A stretch of DNA of 13,994 bases from Candidatus Kuenenia stuttgartensis. Its GTDB lineage: Bacteria; Planctomycetota; Planctomycetia; Isosphaerales; Isosphaeraceae. The stretch is from positions 1-13,994 of the forward strand of contig CAMBZY010000026.1 in NCBI GenBank assembly GCA_945872325.1, read 5' to 3'. The notes beneath the pieces were generated by a model that had not been told where the DNA came from, did no database searches, and saw only the letters and a program-made list of their open reading frames with translations. A program made the translations under genes and the position numbers. Below are positions 13,969 to 13,994 of the stretch, one piece after another. Each line of letters starts with the position of its first letter. Within the stretch, counting starts at the first letter, position 1.

Positions 13969-13994
13969 ATGAAATTCGGGATATGCAACGAACT
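13969..13994 (+). CDS. Start of a probable sugar phosphate isomerase/epimerase, cut by the window edge
   Basis: Only eight complete codons are visible (MKFGICNE). AAAGG lies just before the ATG, with a second AAAAGG seven bases further upstream. The MKF.ICNE opening is familiar from planctomycete TIM-barrel sugar phosphate isomerase/epimerase proteins, but so few residues make this a tentative call. It lies 48 bases after folD on the same strand. Confidence 0.45.

Overview
The window looks like chromosomal DNA of a planctomycete. The clues are a ThiE protein with a long multi-domain N-terminus, tandem type II secretion F-like genes, a membrane zinc-ribbon protein, and a sugar-isomerase-like start (MKFGICNE) at the right edge. 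This lineage call rests on gene styles I recognise, not on a search. Most genes have mixed base composition, roughly 50-57% GC in lines I counted by eye. One gene (1563-2987) is clearly AT-richer, about 40% GC in a counted line. Several genes start with GTG or TTG. I see no rRNA, tRNA, insertion sequence or CRISPR array, and no stretch over 300 bases lacks a gene.

Layout from left to right. Positions 1-1322 (minus strand) carry two consecutive GspF/PilC-type inner-membrane platform genes; the second runs off the left edge, and a 17-codon ORF bridges the two. Positions 1563-2987 (plus) encode an AT-rich helical-repeat protein with an expandable Gly-Asp hexanucleotide repeat and a C-terminal SEC-C zinc motif. 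A strong two-way terminator (3017-3049) separates it from a Tat-type exported glutathione peroxidase (3071-3628, minus). Divergently, 3812-5386 encodes a fused thiamine-synthesis protein: Clp-N-like region, ThiD2-like domain, ThiE.

Positions 5572-7303 hold a counterpart of the E. coli ygiB-ygiC pair: a low-complexity membrane-anchored protein followed by an ATP-grasp ligase of the glutathionylspermidine-synthase family. A candidate promoter overlapped by an inverted repeat lies just upstream. Next come a small membrane zinc-ribbon protein (7498-7992) and a 1009-residue FAD/iron-sulfur/CCG oxidoreductase resembling E. coli YdiJ (8076-11105). A DUF1801 protein (11130-11543) follows it closely, probably in the same operon.

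A MATE-family exporter (11545-12930, minus) converges on the DUF1801 gene with one base between the stop codons. It is divergent from folD (13039-13920), the one-carbon folate enzyme. The start of a probable sugar phosphate isomerase/epimerase gene (13969) is cut by the right edge.

The genes do not form one obvious pathway. The most unusual items are the three-part ThiE fusion, the ygiBC-like pair with its palindromic promoter, the repeat-bearing SEC-C gene, and the apparent loss of metal ligands in the first CCG module of the oxidoreductase.
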